64,000 nucleotides of DNA from CAWBRY01 sp963791295 (GCA_963791295.1 CAWBRY010000004.1:1067806-1131805), one strand, 5' to 3'; counted from the stretch's first letter, positions 36,600 to 46,203 are shown. Translations and numbers: made by a program. Notes: a model not told the origin generated them from the letters alone.

Positions 36600-39140
36600 A
36601 TGATGAAAAAGATAGTAGCAGCGATTCTCGTCTTGATTAGTTTTGGAAAAAGCCATTCCCAGGATACAACCGCCAAGGTTCAAATGGCGGCGGGAAGGCA
36701 ATACCTTGCCTCTGGTTGGAAAACGTTTTGGTGGGGAAAACACTACCGTAAGGAGTGGGCCACACCTGTCAGCTTCCCGATTCTGAATCTGGCCACTTAC
36801 AAAGGCGGGCTAAAGCCTTTGAAAGCAGGCGGAGGCCATCAATCCAAAACGCTTCGGCTGGAAGCTGGAGATGGAAAAGAATATGTGCTTCGAACCGTTG
36901 ACAAAAGCCTGGATGTATTGGTACCGGATCCATTTAAGGAAACATTCATCAATGATATTGTAAACGATCAGATCAGCACCGCTCATCCCTATGGAGCTCT
37001 TGCCATTACTAACATGGCAGGACAACTGAACTTACTTCATACCAATCCAATTATTGTTTATGTACCCGACGCGCCGGAGCTGGGGGAATTCAGATCAGAA
37101 TTTGCGCATAAGCTATGCCTGCTCGAGGAAAGGCCTTCAGGCCAGGGTTGGAAGGATGACCCGATTGCTAATAATGCCGATGACATTGACAATACTGAAA
37201 AATTGCTGGAAAAGGTTTACAAGAGTACCAAGAACCAGGTTGATCAGAAGGAGTTCCTGAAAGTCAGATTATTTGATATGATCGTAAATGACTGGGACCG
37301 CCACGAAGACCAATGGGTTTGGGCCGCCCATGAAAAGGACTCAATGACGATCTTCACCCCCTTTGGCAGGGACCGTGACCAGGCCTTTTCCAAAACAGAT
37401 GGATTCGCTGTATGGTTGTTGTCCCGTCCATGGGCATTTAGGCCTCTGCAAAACATGGATACGAAAGTGAAGGATTTGTTAGGTGCAAATTTCTCTGCAC
37501 GTTTCATGGATCGCCAATTCCTGAATCAGCTTGACAAAGAAGATTGGAAACAGACCATCTCGGATATTCAAACAAATATGACAGATGATGGAATTCGCAG
37601 CGCTATAAATACAATGCCTCCTGAAGTGAATCAGATATCGGGAGACTTTTTGATCAAGAGGTTAATCCAACGCAGAGATAATCTGCCCGGCTATGGTATG
37701 AGATATTATACTTTGTTAACAAAGCGGGTTACTATTGCCGGATCTGAAAAGAAAGAAGAATTCATTGTTGACAATATCAATGCTGATCAAGTATCCATCA
37801 CCGGATTACGGCAAAATAGCGATACTTTTTTTCATCGCGTGTTTAAGAGAGATGAGACCAAGGAGATCAATATCTATGGACTTGATGGCGACGATCAGTT
37901 TACGTTTTCCGGCGATAGCCGAAACAAGTTCACTATTCGCGCGATTGGCGGAATAGGAGACAACAAATATGTGACCACACGATCTTCGGGTGCCGGTAAG
38001 AAGATCCGGATCTATGACTCCTTATATAATGCAGACCTCTCCCATCGGTTAGTTCGTGTAAATAAGCGCAGCGACAGCATGTATCGCTATAACCGGCGAG
38101 CTGTAAAATATGATTGGTACATACCTCTTATTATTCCAGGCTATAATCCGGATGATGGTGTTTCCATTGGCCTCGGGTTTTTATATCGCAAGCAACAATG
38201 GGGCAAGACTCCTTATGGTTGGCAACAGCGGCTGACGATCACATATGCTACCGGCACACAGGCTCTCGGATTCAGCTATAAAGGAATATTTAAACGGAGG
38301 GTTGGAAGATTGGACTTCGATTTGGAGGCTTCTTATAAAGGACCGCGTTACACTCTCAACTACTATGGCCTGGGAAATAATACAACTTTAATCACAAACA
38401 CTAAATCCTATTATAGGGTCAAATCAAATATTCTATCAGTTAGTCCCGGGATCAGTCACACCTCGCCTCATTCAACGTTTAGGACGGGGCTTCTATTTGA
38501 AACGGTAGATATTTTAGAAAACCAGGATAAATTTATTACATCACCGGCAGCTAATATTAATTCGTCGGTATTCAAGAACAAACCATATGGAGGTGTAACT
38601 GGCGAGTGGGTAATCTATACTCCGCGATCTCTTCGTTTTCCTTCGGGCGGGATCAACTTGGTTACAGGATTTTCCTATTTGCGTGAATTGCAGGATTCAT
38701 CGAGAAATCTTCTCAAGCTGCGTGGTTCTTTTGCATTTTATTTCACGCTCTTCAAGGTGTTGACCTTTGCACACCGGACTGGTGCAGAGACCAATTTTGG
38801 GAAATATGATTTTTATCATGCAAGTGCCCTCGGCGGAAATGAAAACCTCAGAGGATATTGGCGCAACCGGTTCGCCGGCAAGAGTAGTTTCTATCAAAAC
38901 ACGGAGTTAAGGATCAAGTTGGCAAATTTGAAGGGATATGTGGTGCGGGGATTGATTGGTCTTGTGGGATTCGTGGATGATGGAAGGGTTTGGGAGAAGA
39001 ATGAAAATTCGAATGACTTGCACATTGGCTATGGAGGAGGAATTTTCTACCTGCCGTACAATGCGCTTGCATTGAATTTATATTATGCTTCATCGAAAGA
39101 AGTGAATATGGTTGTGCTTCGGGCAGGATTTTTCTTCTAA
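36600..39140 (+). CDS. BamA/TamA-like outer-membrane barrel protein with conserved kinase-like N-terminal region
   Basis: 846 residues from ATG at 36600 (or 36603). A signal peptide (MKKIVAAILVLISFGKSHSQ) precedes the region shared with the proteins at 1-1561 and 1647-4196: TYKGGLKPLKAGGG (about 67-79), YVPDAPELGEFRSEF, LEERPSG, then DMIVNDWDRHEDQWVW (D231, D233, H235, Q238) and PFGRDRDQAF (D258, D260). The last part is a barrel with GGNENLRGYWRNRFAGKSSF and the end VVLRAGFFF, a typical aromatic-ending C-terminal beta-signal for Bam-dependent insertion. It lacks a metallophosphoesterase domain. The catalytic-loop-like motif is more complete (NDWDRHE) than in the other full paralogue. Likely co-expressed with the AsmA-like gene upstream. 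Confidence 0.85.
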   Translation: MMKKIVAAILVLISFGKSHSQDTTAKVQMAAGRQYLASGWKTFWWGKHYRKEWATPVSFPILNLATYKGGLKPLKAGGGHQSKTLRLEAGDGKEYVLRTVDKSLDVLVPDPFKETFINDIVNDQISTAHPYGALAITNMAGQLNLLHTNPIIVYVPDAPELGEFRSEFAHKLCLLEERPSGQGWKDDPIANNADDIDNTEKLLEKVYKSTKNQVDQKEFLKVRLFDMIVNDWDRHEDQWVWAAHEKDSMTIFTPFGRDRDQAFSKTDGFAVWLLSRPWAFRPLQNMDTKVKDLLGANFSARFMDRQFLNQLDKEDWKQTISDIQTNMTDDGIRSAINTMPPEVNQISGDFLIKRLIQRRDNLPGYGMRYYTLLTKRVTIAGSEKKEEFIVDNINADQVSITGLRQNSDTFFHRVFKRDETKEINIYGLDGDDQFTFSGDSRNKFTIRAIGGIGDNKYVTTRSSGAGKKIRIYDSLYNADLSHRLVRVNKRSDSMYRYNRRAVKYDWYIPLIIPGYNPDDGVSIGLGFLYRKQQWGKTPYGWQQRLTITYATGTQALGFSYKGIFKRRVGRLDFDLEASYKGPRYTLNYYGLGNNTTLITNTKSYYRVKSNILSVSPGISHTSPHSTFRTGLLFETVDILENQDKFITSPAANINSSVFKNKPYGGVTGEWVIYTPRSLRFPSGGINLVTGFSYLRELQDSSRNLLKLRGSFAFYFTLFKVLTFAHRTGAETNFGKYDFYHASALGGNENLRGYWRNRFAGKSSFYQNTELRIKLANLKGYVVRGLIGLVGFVDDGRVWEKNENSNDLHIGYGGGIFYLPYNALALNLYYASSKEVNMVVLRAGFFF

Positions 39141-39179
39141 GTTGTTTAAAATCTCTCCAAAAGGAAGACTGGGGTCATT

Positions 39180-40154
39180 CTAGGGGATGACGCCTTCAAG
39201 GATTTTATTCAATTTGGTTGTATCAATATTTCCTCCGGAAATAATACATACAATTTTGCCACTGCCTGCTTTACCTGTTAGAGCTGATGCTAGAGAGGCT
39301 GCACCTGCACCTTCAGCAACGAGGCGACAACGCTCTACCAACAATTTAATTGAGTCAGCGATCTGCCGAAGGCTGACAACGATTGATCCATCCACCAGGT
39401 TGCTTACCAGACTCCACATTTCCTGGAGAATGGTTGCACTGCCCATTCCGTCCACGAACGATGGAGTATATTCAATTTTCATAGGAGTTCCATTGGCTAA
39501 GGAAGGAAAAAGTGGCGCAGCTGTTTCCACTTCAGAAGCAAAGACTTTTGTATCGGGTTTCAAGGTTTTTATAGCAGAGGCGATGCCGCTGATCAACCCT
39601 CCCCCACCATAGGGAACAATAACGGTATCCACATCCGGAAGATCTTCGAGTATCTCCAGGCCAATTGATGCATTGCCAGCAATTACTTTTGGATCGCTAA
39701 CCGGATGAATAAAGGTTCCCGTCATGCCTTGAAATTTTCGTGTAACTAGTATCTGCCACCAATCATTAAAGGGAATTTTAATATACCGTGCATGAAGGCG
39801 TTCGATCGCCTCCAGTTTAGTAGCAGGGGCATGATCTGGAACAATAGCTGTACATGGAATATTCATTGTTCTGGCAATCCAGGCTACGCCTTGTGCCATG
39901 TTTCCTGCACTAGCTGTGTAAACACCTTCTTTCAAAATTTTTTTGTCAATTGCATTCAGTGCATTGCAGGCTCCCCGAATTTTGAATGAGCCGATAGGTT
40001 GCAGATTTTCCAACTTTAGATAAAGCTCCCCGGGAAATTCCTCATGGTGAAACTGTAAGAGTGGCGTTCGATTAACCTTTCCCCGTATTCTTTCCTGGGC
40101 ATACTTGATTTCATCTAATGGCATAATGGATGGTAATGGATCCAGAGAGCTCAT
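39180..40154 (-). CDS. PLP-dependent threonine/serine dehydratase
   Basis: 324 residues from ATG at 40154. It is a fold-type II PLP enzyme: PLP lysine in GSFKIRGACNAL (about residue 58), ASAGNMAQGVAW, the phosphate-binding glycine loop VPYGGGGLISG, and CIISGGNIDTTKL near the end. It removes water and ammonia from L-threonine or L-serine to a 2-oxoacid; threo-3-hydroxyaspartate or ectoine-derived substrates are other possibilities for this subgroup. No ACT regulatory domain follows, so it is the short catabolic type. It starts 9 bases after the ornithine cyclodeaminase-like gene, so the two are co-translated. The canonical SANGNH block is SAGNMAQG here, as in the short form. Confidence 0.88.
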   Translation of the reverse strand: MSSLDPLPSIMPLDEIKYAQERIRGKVNRTPLLQFHHEEFPGELYLKLENLQPIGSFKIRGACNALNAIDKKILKEGVYTASAGNMAQGVAWIARTMNIPCTAIVPDHAPATKLEAIERLHARYIKIPFNDWWQILVTRKFQGMTGTFIHPVSDPKVIAGNASIGLEILEDLPDVDTVIVPYGGGGLISGIASAIKTLKPDTKVFASEVETAAPLFPSLANGTPMKIEYTPSFVDGMGSATILQEMWSLVSNLVDGSIVVSLRQIADSIKLLVERCRLVAEGAGAASLASALTGKAGSGKIVCIISGGNIDTTKLNKILEGVIP

Positions 40155-40163
40155 CTGTCAACT

Positions 40164-41123
40164 TTATTTTATTATTTTCTTATAAACATGAAATACCGAA
40201 TATATGTCTTCTATAGCCAGACCAAGTGATTTAAAAACCGTAATATCATCTGGACCCGTGCGCCCCGGTTTTTTTCCAATCAATACCTCACCAATTTCTC
40301 CAATAACATGTTTCTTATCTATAACTCCTTCTTGTTGCGGAATTATGAAATCCCCGGCTTCGCTGTATATGGATTCATAGCAGTCTGTAAATAATTTGGC
40401 AATGGCGATAGCACGAGTATCTAACTCCCGTGCCTTAGGTGTACTTGATCCGACAGCGTTAATATGTGACCCCTTTGCAATCCACGTTCCCTTTATAATA
40501 GGTTGCGATGATGCAGTAACAGCACAGATGATATCCGCGTCCCTAACAGCTTCTTCTTCATCCTTTGCAATTATCAAATCGAGTTTATGCTTATTTAGTA
40601 CGCGGGCGGCCAACTCTTTCGCATTTCCATCGTTCCTGCTCCAAATCGTAACCTTTTTAATGTCTCTCACCAGAAGTATTCCTTCGATATGCCCCATTGC
40701 CTGCGTGCCGGACCCTAATATAGAAAGAGTCTCGGCATCGCCTCTTGCCAGCAGGTCAGTAGCAAGGGCGGTAGTTGCTGGCGTTCGCAGTGCAGTTATC
40801 TCGTCTGCATCAGCCATGCAAAGAGGTGTGCCATTTTTTGCATCAAATAAAATAACAACTCCCTGGTGAGAACTCAATCCAAGTTTTTTATTGTCAGGAA
40901 AGACACTGATCACTTTAATTCCCATGATCTGCAGATTCTCTGCATGCGCTGGCATCATACCTAATACACCCTTTCTGTCAGGAAGCCACATCAAGGAACG
41001 CAATGGTTGAAGGCATTGATCACTTGCCAATGATCGGAAAGCATCCTTCATCACGGTGATACACTCGCTCATTGGAAGTAGCCTCTTGATGGTTTCTTTA
41101 TCTATTACTATTGGTTCCGGCAT
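40164..41123 (-). CDS. Ornithine cyclodeaminase family protein
   Basis: 319 residues from ATG at 41123. It is a Rossmann-fold NAD(P) enzyme of the OCD/mu-crystallin family. The N-terminal dimer domain has LGMMPAHAENLQIMGIKVIS; the conserved DADEITALRTPATTALATDLLA follows, then the dinucleotide loop ILGSGTQAMGHIEGI (GSGTQA), then NAVGSSTPKARELDTR and IGEVLIGKKPGR. Members deaminate ornithine or reduce cyclic imines (such as pyrroline-2-carboxylate). Pairing with the dehydratase gene downstream suggests a shared amino-acid or ectoine-like degradation pathway (EutB/EutC pairs are a known case), but no other ectoine genes are seen here. Confidence 0.88.
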   Translation of the reverse strand: MPEPIVIDKETIKRLLPMSECITVMKDAFRSLASDQCLQPLRSLMWLPDRKGVLGMMPAHAENLQIMGIKVISVFPDNKKLGLSSHQGVVILFDAKNGTPLCMADADEITALRTPATTALATDLLARGDAETLSILGSGTQAMGHIEGILLVRDIKKVTIWSRNDGNAKELAARVLNKHKLDLIIAKDEEEAVRDADIICAVTASSQPIIKGTWIAKGSHINAVGSSTPKARELDTRAIAIAKLFTDCYESIYSEAGDFIIPQQEGVIDKKHVIGEIGEVLIGKKPGRTGPDDITVFKSLGLAIEDIYSVFHVYKKIIK

Positions 41124-41278
41124 TCCTCAAATTTATAGCCCTCTAATCATATTCTCTTAAATATGATTACGTCAACTAGTTTAGGAGCGTTTTATAAAAT
41201 TTTGCCAGGCAATAATGATTTGTTACATTGAGTATAGCTAAAACCCCATCAACAAGATATTTTTAAATTTATTTTTTT

Positions 41279-42151
41279 ATGAAACCGCTCGATAGAAGGA
41301 AGTTCCTAAATCAAACAGCGCTGGGAATAGGTTCTGCGCTGCTTTATCCCCAATTGTTCAAACAGTTTGCCTCGTTACACGGAGCAGCGACTCAACCCAT
41401 CGGAACCCAGGTTTGGTTTGTAAAGGATAAGCTTATAAAAGATTTTCCAGGAACGCTGAAATGGTTGGCCGGTATGGGTTACCAGGTTATCGAAATGTGT
41501 TCGCCTGTCGGTTATATAGACAGTGGCTTTGAACCGCTTACAAAAATTAAAGGCGCCGATATGCGCCGAATTATCAATGATACAGGGCTAAGTTGCCCGA
41601 CCTGCCATTTTAATTTTGGAGAGCTCACCGAAAAATTGGACGATACCCTGGAATTTGCGGGACAATTGGGACTCTCTGATCTTGTTTGCTCCAGTTTTTG
41701 GTTACCTGACACAGCCACACTGAAGGATTATTTGGATGCAGCGGATAAGTTAAACAAGGTCGGAGAAAAAGTAAGTAAGGCAGGGTTCCAAACAGGGTTT
41801 CACAATCACGAGATGGAATTTGGCAAACGAGATGGTACTGTCATCTACGACGCATTGATGAATCAATTTGATCCGAAACTAGTCAAGATGCAATTTCAGA
41901 CGGAAGTGATAAATCTGGGATATAAGGCGTCTACCTATTTTACAAAATACCCGGGAAGGTTTATTTCTTCTCATATGTCTGATTGGAGCGCTGATAAAAA
42001 ACAGGTTCCTATTGGTCAGGGGATCATCGATTGGAAAGAATTTTTCGCGGCAGCTCCGGCAGGAGGGCTTAAACATTTCCTCGTCGAGATGGCAGAGCCC
42101 ACACTCAAGGAAAGTGCGGCGTATCTCCATAAATTGTTGGACAAGGCCTAG
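41279..42151 (+). CDS. Exported sugar phosphate isomerase/epimerase-like protein
   Basis: 290 residues. The N-terminus is a Tat-type signal with twin arginines (DRRKFLNQTALGIGSALLYP). The remainder is a xylose isomerase-like TIM barrel: GTQVWFVKDKL, GYQVIEMCSPVGY, FHNHEMEFGK (His and Glu of the metal site) and MAEPTLKESAAYLHKLL. Substrate is not predictable; Bacteroidota carry many such exported proteins linked to sugar oxidation. It is convergent, 3 bases away, with the exported Gfo/Idh/MocA oxidoreductase, and the two families often work together on inositols or sugars in such neighbourhoods. The position FQTEVINLG in place of the usual LDxGxx motif suggests an altered metal ligand. Confidence 0.85.
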   Translation: MKPLDRRKFLNQTALGIGSALLYPQLFKQFASLHGAATQPIGTQVWFVKDKLIKDFPGTLKWLAGMGYQVIEMCSPVGYIDSGFEPLTKIKGADMRRIINDTGLSCPTCHFNFGELTEKLDDTLEFAGQLGLSDLVCSSFWLPDTATLKDYLDAADKLNKVGEKVSKAGFQTGFHNHEMEFGKRDGTVIYDALMNQFDPKLVKMQFQTEVINLGYKASTYFTKYPGRFISSHMSDWSADKKQVPIGQGIIDWKEFFAAAPAGGLKHFLVEMAEPTLKESAAYLHKLLDKA

Positions 42152-42154
42152 ATG

Positions 42155-43675
42155 CTAGAGTGTCATCTCACCCCAACCCTTCCTGTATTCCCTTTTCACA
42201 AATTGGTTGGCAGCTTCGAAATTGGTGATACGCATATTCTCACCATCCCATTTATATGTTCTATATCTACCTGGCGTATTAATGCTTTCCATGTTGCCAT
42301 ATACCGGATCATTTCTTTTCACTTTTTCCCGAAGGTTGAAACTCCGCAACAATAAATTGCCCATCAAGACGGTCTCAGTTAACGGTCCTGCATAGCCGAC
42401 AAAAGGTGAATCCACTTCAGCATTTCCATAGCCGGCAATACATGCATCCACCCATTGCCACCAATGACCATCCATGCCACCGGCAACGCGAGGATACTTT
42501 TGCGGAATATTTACATCCTTATTTAATGACAAAGGAAGAAGACGTGGATGACTTCCACCCCAACCACAAGACACCTTTCCCTTTGTGCCTATGAATAAAG
42601 TGCCTCCTTCAAAATCGTTTTCCTCAGGAACGTCAGCCAGTGCTTCATTCATATTGAGATCAGGATCCAACTCATCCGGCCGATCCGGTACTATGCCGCC
42701 ATCCATCCAATAAAGTTTTAGATCCCGGCCATCCTTCAATTTGAATTTATAACGTAATACACTCGCCACCGGAATACTTTCCGGATAATCGCTTTCCTGG
42801 AAGATCCCTGAATAATTCGTGGTGGCACTGCAAGTGACTTCCGTTGGATAACCCAAATTCAAAAGCTTGAATGCTGGACCAATTATGTGGCAGGCCATGT
42901 CTCCAAGTGCGCCGGTTCCGAAGCGCCACCAACCACGCCAATTGAAGGGAACCAGGTTATCTATATAATCGGTTTTTTCGGCAGTACCCAACCATAAGTC
43001 CCATTTCAATTCTTTTGGAACTACTGCATGTGTTTTTGGCCATGGTATTCCTTGCGGCCATACGGGACGGTTCGTCCAATTATATACTTGTTCAATATCG
43101 CCAATCAATCCTGCCTCAAACCATTCTCTCATGGTCCTCATTCCATCGCAGGATGCACCCTGATCGCCCATTTGAGTGACCACCTTATATTTTTCTGCAG
43201 CTTGTGTAAGTATTCGGGCTTCATAGATATCATGCGTGAGCGGCTTTTGCAGGTATAAATGTTTCTTCAGCTTCATCGCACTCAAACCCACAATAGCATG
43301 GTTGTGGTCTGGGATCGCTACCGATACGGCATCGAAATTCTTACTTTCCTTTTCAAACATTTCACGCCAGTCGTGGTAAAATCCTGCTTTTGGAAATTGT
43401 TTTCTCCGGGGCGCCGCCATGCGGTCGTCCACATCGCATAGAAAAGCGACAACTGCATTTTTTTTAGGCGCCGTGGCGTAATGATTAATATCGCTTTCCC
43501 CTTCTCCTCCACAACCAACGGCTGCTATATAAAGTTTATCGCTCGGCGCTACAAATCCTCTGCCCAAGACATGACGGGGTATAATATAAGCCCCTGCTGC
43601 GGTGAGGGCCGTATTTTTTATGAAGTCGCTGCGACTGATCAGTTTCTTGTTAGAGTTTTTCTTACTGTTTTCCAT
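42155..43675 (-). CDS. Exported Gfo/Idh/MocA family oxidoreductase
   Basis: 506 residues. The N-terminus has a Tat-like segment in which the twin arginine reads SRSDFIKNTALTAAGAYI, that is, Arg-Ser where RR is usual. The NAD(P)-binding domain starts KLYIAAVGCGGEGESDI and has CDVDDRM, VSVAIPDHNHA and LYLQKPLTHD (family EKP position is QKP). The C-terminal domain includes GWWRFGTGALGDMACHIIGPA and GKVSCGWGG. It resembles the many exported sugar or inositol dehydrogenases of Bacteroidota; the substrate is unknown. It diverges from the ABC exporter gene with 89 bases between. Confidence 0.88.
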   Translation of the reverse strand: MENSKKNSNKKLISRSDFIKNTALTAAGAYIIPRHVLGRGFVAPSDKLYIAAVGCGGEGESDINHYATAPKKNAVVAFLCDVDDRMAAPRRKQFPKAGFYHDWREMFEKESKNFDAVSVAIPDHNHAIVGLSAMKLKKHLYLQKPLTHDIYEARILTQAAEKYKVVTQMGDQGASCDGMRTMREWFEAGLIGDIEQVYNWTNRPVWPQGIPWPKTHAVVPKELKWDLWLGTAEKTDYIDNLVPFNWRGWWRFGTGALGDMACHIIGPAFKLLNLGYPTEVTCSATTNYSGIFQESDYPESIPVASVLRYKFKLKDGRDLKLYWMDGGIVPDRPDELDPDLNMNEALADVPEENDFEGGTLFIGTKGKVSCGWGGSHPRLLPLSLNKDVNIPQKYPRVAGGMDGHWWQWVDACIAGYGNAEVDSPFVGYAGPLTETVLMGNLLLRSFNLREKVKRNDPVYGNMESINTPGRYRTYKWDGENMRITNFEAANQFVKREYRKGWGEMTL

Positions 43676-43764
43676 AATCTTTTGTTTTGTTTATTCTCAC
43701 AACGGGTAACTAAGGTAAATGCTTCTACTGTGGTTCAAAAAAAATTATAAAGTAACTTGTCCCG

Positions 43765-45579
43765 ATGGAAGATATTTCACCCAGCACGAAAAATCGAATT
43801 GGTCGGGTAAGGAAAAATTTAAGGCAGGGACTTTCCCTGGCCTGGGCGGCGTCTCCACGTTTATTAATTCGATATACGGTCCTCGGAATATTTACTGCCA
43901 TCATGCCTCCCATTTCGGTTTACCTGGGAGCACAGCTTGTCAATAAGATCGCGGATGCTCGTATAAATTCGCTTCCGTTTGAAGACTTCATTCCTATTTT
44001 GTTAGGCTTGTGGATCTCTACCGGCTTGCATCGCGCGGTAGGAGCATACCTGGGATATGGCAGAAACCTGTACGTCCGACGTGTAGAATTAGAAGCTGAG
44101 CGACGCCTACTTAATAAGGCCTCCAAAGTAGATCTAGGTCATTTTGATAACTCGGATTGGTTCGACCGGCTTGCGAGAGCGAAGCGGGATGTATCCTGGA
44201 GACCCGGCGATCTGACCTGGTCTGTACTTGGGTTGTCAGGAAATATAGTTACCATAATACTCATGGCCGGGTTATTAGCAAGTCTTCATTATGTCCTGGT
44301 CATTCTCGCGCTGGCTGCTGCATTTCTTTCCCTCGCTATTGAAAGCAGGGTGACTTCAAAGCTTTATAAATTTTATTATAAAGAAACTCCGGAGGAGCGT
44401 GAGCGTGGATATATCGGTGAACTGCTTGTTGAACCCCGAAGCACCAAAGAAATCAGGGCCAATGTGTTGGCAGATTATTTATTAGACAGGCATCGCCGAC
44501 TGTCCGAAGATTTGTTCAAACAGAGGGAACGTATGTATCGCTCCGGAACAAGAATTTCCGTGCTTACAGGTATTGTCACCGGCACAACATTGGCGCTTGC
44601 GTATGCATTTGTCGCGCTGCGTGGTCTGGAAGGAACGATCAATGCAGGTGGTGTGGTGCTGGTGGTCGGCGCATTTACTTCTGTCTCGGGAACGCTCGGA
44701 CAAATCTCTTCTACGTTTGTCGCGGTTGATCAGCATACGACTTTCCTCGATGACTACTTTTCATTTCTATCTATTGAAGAGCTGATACCTATTCCCGCGA
44801 AGCCTATTGAAATTCCTCAAGGACCTATCAACAGTATTGAATTTGAAGATGTCGGTTTCACATATCCCGGAGGCAGTGAACCGGCATTGCAAGGATTGAA
44901 TTTAAGAATAAGACCTGGCGAGTTGATAGCCCTGGTGGGTGAGAACGGTGCGGGTAAGAGCACCCTCATAAAATTATTGCTTCGGTTTTATGATGCTCAG
45001 CATGGAGCGGTTAGCGTCGGGGGTATCGATGTAAAAGATATGGATCCCACTTCATTGAGAAGTCGAATAGGCGTGCTATTTCAGGATTATACCAATTACG
45101 AACTGACGGTCAGGGAAAATGTAATGATGGGCTGGCCTTATGGCAAGACAGATGATGATCGTGTAATGAAGGCACTAAAGGATTCGCGTAGTGAATGGTT
45201 AGTAAAGAAAATGCCAAATGGACTTAACTCCAAAGTTGGCCGTTTGTTTGAAGGTGGGCATGATCTTTCGGGCGGAGAATGGCAGCGATTGGCATTAGCT
45301 CGCCTCATGTTTCGGGATGCGGATATATGGATCATGGATGAACCAACTTCATCCCTGGATCCAGAGGCTGAAGCTGCCATATTTGCTGAACTAAAAGAAA
45401 ATTTGAAGGACCGGATCGGCATTGTCATATCACATCGTTTTTCAACTGTACGTATTGCCGATCGCATCGCGGTGATTGATGGAGGCCGCGTGACTGAACT
45501 GGGCACGCATGAAGAATTATTAAGAGCAAAAAACAGGTATGCTCAATTGTTTGAATTACAAGCCTCCGGTTATCGATAA
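43765..45579 (+). CDS. ABC transporter, fused permease and ATP-binding protein
   Basis: 604 residues. The membrane part (about 30-330) has six likely helices beginning LLIRYTVLGIFTAIMPPISV. The ATPase domain has Walker A GENGAGKST (392-400), Q-loop FQDYTNYE, signature LSGGEWQRLALARL, Walker B DIWIMDEPTSSLD, and switch His in ISHRFSTVR. It is an exporter half-transporter, functioning as a homodimer or with a partner; the substrate is unknown (lipid, peptide or drug). The first transmembrane region is more divergent than the ATPase part. No export partner gene is adjacent; a VOC-family gene follows 109 bases later. Confidence 0.9.
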   Translation: MEDISPSTKNRIGRVRKNLRQGLSLAWAASPRLLIRYTVLGIFTAIMPPISVYLGAQLVNKIADARINSLPFEDFIPILLGLWISTGLHRAVGAYLGYGRNLYVRRVELEAERRLLNKASKVDLGHFDNSDWFDRLARAKRDVSWRPGDLTWSVLGLSGNIVTIILMAGLLASLHYVLVILALAAAFLSLAIESRVTSKLYKFYYKETPEERERGYIGELLVEPRSTKEIRANVLADYLLDRHRRLSEDLFKQRERMYRSGTRISVLTGIVTGTTLALAYAFVALRGLEGTINAGGVVLVVGAFTSVSGTLGQISSTFVAVDQHTTFLDDYFSFLSIEELIPIPAKPIEIPQGPINSIEFEDVGFTYPGGSEPALQGLNLRIRPGELIALVGENGAGKSTLIKLLLRFYDAQHGAVSVGGIDVKDMDPTSLRSRIGVLFQDYTNYELTVRENVMMGWPYGKTDDDRVMKALKDSRSEWLVKKMPNGLNSKVGRLFEGGHDLSGGEWQRLALARLMFRDADIWIMDEPTSSLDPEAEAAIFAELKENLKDRIGIVISHRFSTVRIADRIAVIDGGRVTELGTHEELLRAKNRYAQLFELQASGYR

Positions 45580-45688
45580 ACATATTGGGGAAATTAATAC
45601 ACCAAATTAATAACTTCGAAACTCTTTGCTTGGAACCATTTTTGTGACGAACCCCATTTTTAAGAGCGTCAATTTTAAAATAAATTTT

Positions 45689-46198
45689 ATGGCAACAACT
45701 CAAAAAATTAATTCCAACCTGTGGTTTGATACACAGGCTGAGGAAGCGGCAAAATTTTATACTTCTGTCTTTAAGAATTCAAAGTTGGGCAAGATCTCCC
45801 GGTATGGGAAAGAAGGATTTGAAATTCATAAAAGACCAGAAGGTTCCGTTATGACCGTTGAATTTTGGCTGGAAGGTCAACTGTTCACGGCGTTAAATGG
45901 TGGACCACATTTCAAATTCAATGAGGCAATTTCTCTAGTCATCAATTGCGATAACCAGGAAGAGGTCGATTTTTATTGGAACAAACTCTCGGAAGGTGGC
46001 GATAAGAATTCGCAGCAGTGCGGATGGTTGAAAGATAAATACGGTTTGTCATGGCAGGTCGTACCAAAAATTTTGGGCGAATGGATGAGCGATCCGGACA
46101 AAGAAAAAGCGGGAAGAGTGATGAATGCGATGCTAAAAATGAAAAAGATAGAGATTGCCAAGTTGAAAGAGGCTTACTCAAACATGGCGTTAGCATAA
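45689..46198 (+). CDS. VOC superfamily protein (PhnB-like)
   Basis: 169 residues from ATG at 45689 (MATTQKINSNLWFDTQAEEA); a TTG at 45626 extends upstream without conserved sequence. The fold is the betaalphabetabetabeta repeat: AAKFYTSVFKNSKLGKISRY, GSVMTVEFWLEGQLFTALNGG, then FNEAISLVINCDNQEEVDFYW and CGWLKDKYGLSWQVVPKILGE. This is the 3-demethylubiquinone-9-methyltransferase-like VOC group, once misnamed; members bind small ligands or metals and the activity is unknown. Transcription probably stops at the hairpin at 46204-46236 directly after the stop codon. Confidence 0.85.
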   Translation: MATTQKINSNLWFDTQAEEAAKFYTSVFKNSKLGKISRYGKEGFEIHKRPEGSVMTVEFWLEGQLFTALNGGPHFKFNEAISLVINCDNQEEVDFYWNKLSEGGDKNSQQCGWLKDKYGLSWQVVPKILGEWMSDPDKEKAGRVMNAMLKMKKIEIAKLKEAYSNMALA

Positions 46199-46203
46199 TT
46201 TTC

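Noticed and set aside
40396..40869. Plus-strand frame of 157 codons over the ornithine cyclodeaminase gene
   Set aside because: The minus-strand gene shows all OCD motifs; the frame is a shadow.
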